Shown piece after piece: positions 6,322-6,641 of a DNA stretch of 6,641 bases (positions are counted from its first letter, which is position 1; each line of letters starts with the position of its first letter). This DNA is from Candidatus Babelota bacterium. Lineage in GTDB: Bacteria > Babelota > Babeliae > Babelales > Vermiphilaceae. The notes beneath the pieces are model-generated. The model was given only the letters and a program-made list of their open reading frames with translations, did no database searches and was not told the origin of the DNA. The translations under genes and the position numbers were made by a program. The DNA is taken from assembly GCA_013213985.1 (NCBI GenBank), contig JABSSP010000009.1:1-6641 (forward strand), written 5' to 3'.

Positions 6322-6458
6322 TCATTCAACTAAGTTACGGCGCGCCTCTTCTTGTCGTTTTTGTTTATAGTCAACGAGCATACATCTAAAAAGAACTGAA
6401 GAACGAAGTGGTACGTAAACCTGCCCTCCTGGCACCTGCCTTTTTCTAACTTGTTCAC
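6322..6458 (-). pseudogene. Possible small or frameshifted ORF upstream of pheT
   Basis: Two overlapping minus-strand frames compete. Frame A starts at GTG 6458, 5 bases after a good AAAGGA site (6464-6469); it begins MNKLEKGRCQ and stops at 6330 after 42 residues. Frame B looks more protein-like: VPGGQVYVPLRSSVLF, then a charged helix-like tail ending EEARRNLVE, stopping at 6322-6324. It has no start with a good binding site; a GTG at 6435 would give 37 residues. The frames differ by one position across the run GAAAAAGG. One extra A there would join the frame A start to the frame B tail as a 45-residue protein. I do not recognise the product; the tail faintly recalls the C-terminal arm of HU proteins, too weakly to name it. 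It ends before the pheT -35 element. Confidence 0.3.
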
Positions 6459-6470
6459 GATTTTCCTTTC

Positions 6471-6500
6471 TTGACAGAGTTAGAAAAATACTTTTCTTAT
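6471..6500 (+). promoter_or_regulatory. Candidate promoter for the fructose-bisphosphatase gene
   Basis: A perfect TTGACA (6471-6476) is followed after 18 bases by TCTTAT (6495-6500; 4 of 6). A second pair lies just downstream: TTGAGT (6501-6506), 17 bases, CATACT (6524-6529; 4 of 6 each). Either would transcribe into the gene at 6585 with a leader of about 50-80 bases. The choice between them is not clear from sequence. Confidence 0.35.
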
Positions 6501-6541
6501 TTGAGTCTTTGACGGTATTTGAACATACTGAGGTAGGCTTG

Positions 6542-6562
6542 TCAAAAGGTCCGTACTTTTGA
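6542..6562 (+). repeat. Inverted repeat in the leader of the fructose-bisphosphatase gene
   Basis: TCAAAAG (6542-6548) and CTTTTGA (6556-6562) are perfect inverted copies with a 7-base loop. The element ends 8 bases before the ribosome binding site AAAGGAG (6571-6577). It is not followed by a T-run, so it is not a terminator. It may be an operator or a leader hairpin. Confidence 0.4.
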
Positions 6563-6584
6563 ATTAGAAAAAAGGAGTAAAATA

Positions 6585-6641
6585 GTGAAAGTAACTTTGT
6601 CAGTCATTAAAGCGGATGTTGGTTCAATTGGTGGTCACACT
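6585..6641 (+). CDS. fbp: Archaeal-type (class V) fructose-1,6-bisphosphate aldolase/phosphatase, first 19 codons only
   Basis: The frame starts at GTG 6585 with a strong AAAGGAG (6571-6577) 7 bases upstream and runs open to the window edge. The visible residues (KVTLSVIKADVGSIGGHT after the initiator) match the highly conserved N-terminus of this family, S-x-I-K-A-D-[IV]-G-x-x-x-G-H. The Asp (residue 11) and His (residue 18) of this motif are metal/active-site residues in characterised members. The enzyme makes fructose 6-phosphate in gluconeogenesis, joining triose phosphates and then removing a phosphate. The family is widespread in archaea and found in some deep-branching bacteria. The gene is divergent from the pheT operon. 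Only the N-terminal motif supports the call, but that motif is distinctive. Confidence 0.75.
   Translation, partial: MKVTLSVIKADVGSIGGHT

Noticed and set aside
6431..6445. GGCACCTGCC followed by TTTTT on the plus strand, terminator-like
   Set aside because: The stem is only 3-4 bp with a 2-4 base loop and no plus-strand gene ends there.

Overview
This AT-rich window carries ordinary bacterial housekeeping and cell-envelope genes. Nearly all are on the minus strand; one divergent gene begins at the right edge. The organism looks like a two-membrane (Gram-negative-type) bacterium. It has two exported SurA/PrsA-like folding factors, one of them a lipoprotein, plus the lipoprotein signal peptidase LspA. 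The low GC, divergent protein sequences and tight gene overlaps suggest a host-associated or reduced lineage. Candidatus Dependentiae (TM6) is my best guess, but it rests on general resemblance and not on a marker gene.

Region 1 (1-2000): two consecutive minus-strand genes for periplasmic chaperone/peptidyl-prolyl isomerase-like proteins. The upstream one (880-1998) is a lipoprotein with a poorly conserved isomerase domain. The downstream one (1-801, cut by the window edge) has a cleavable signal peptide, an acidic linker and a SurA-type N-terminal domain. The 78-base gap between them holds an intrinsic terminator. A good promoter-like sequence lies just upstream of that terminator, so the hairpin may sit in the leader of the second gene.

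Region 2 (1999-2279): a 281-base spacer with a likely promoter for the lipoprotein gene. Its right end is locally GC-rich on the plus strand and contains either a very small ORF with a strong ribosome binding site or an acidic C-terminal gene remnant.

Region 3 (2280-6304): a compact minus-strand operon pheT-lspA-pgpA-comF. Each junction overlaps by 4 to 8 bases, and a promoter-like element lies just upstream of pheT. The products are the phenylalanyl-tRNA synthetase beta chain, signal peptidase II, phosphatidylglycerophosphatase A and a ComF-type phosphoribosyltransferase. pheS is not next to pheT. The N-terminal tRNA-binding OB-fold segment of PheT lacks its usual signatures.

Region 4 (6236-6584): a 349-base divergent intergenic region. 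It holds the pheT promoter, a possible short or frameshifted minus-strand ORF, inverted repeats and plus-strand promoter candidates. The plus-strand gene at 6585 starts with the signature of archaeal-type fructose-1,6-bisphosphate aldolase/phosphatase; only 19 codons are visible.

Functional links: LspA would process the lipoprotein encoded at 880-1998, and PgpA makes the phosphatidylglycerol from which the diacylglyceryl group of lipoproteins is taken. I found no RNA genes, CRISPR arrays, insertion sequences or obvious defence or mobile system.
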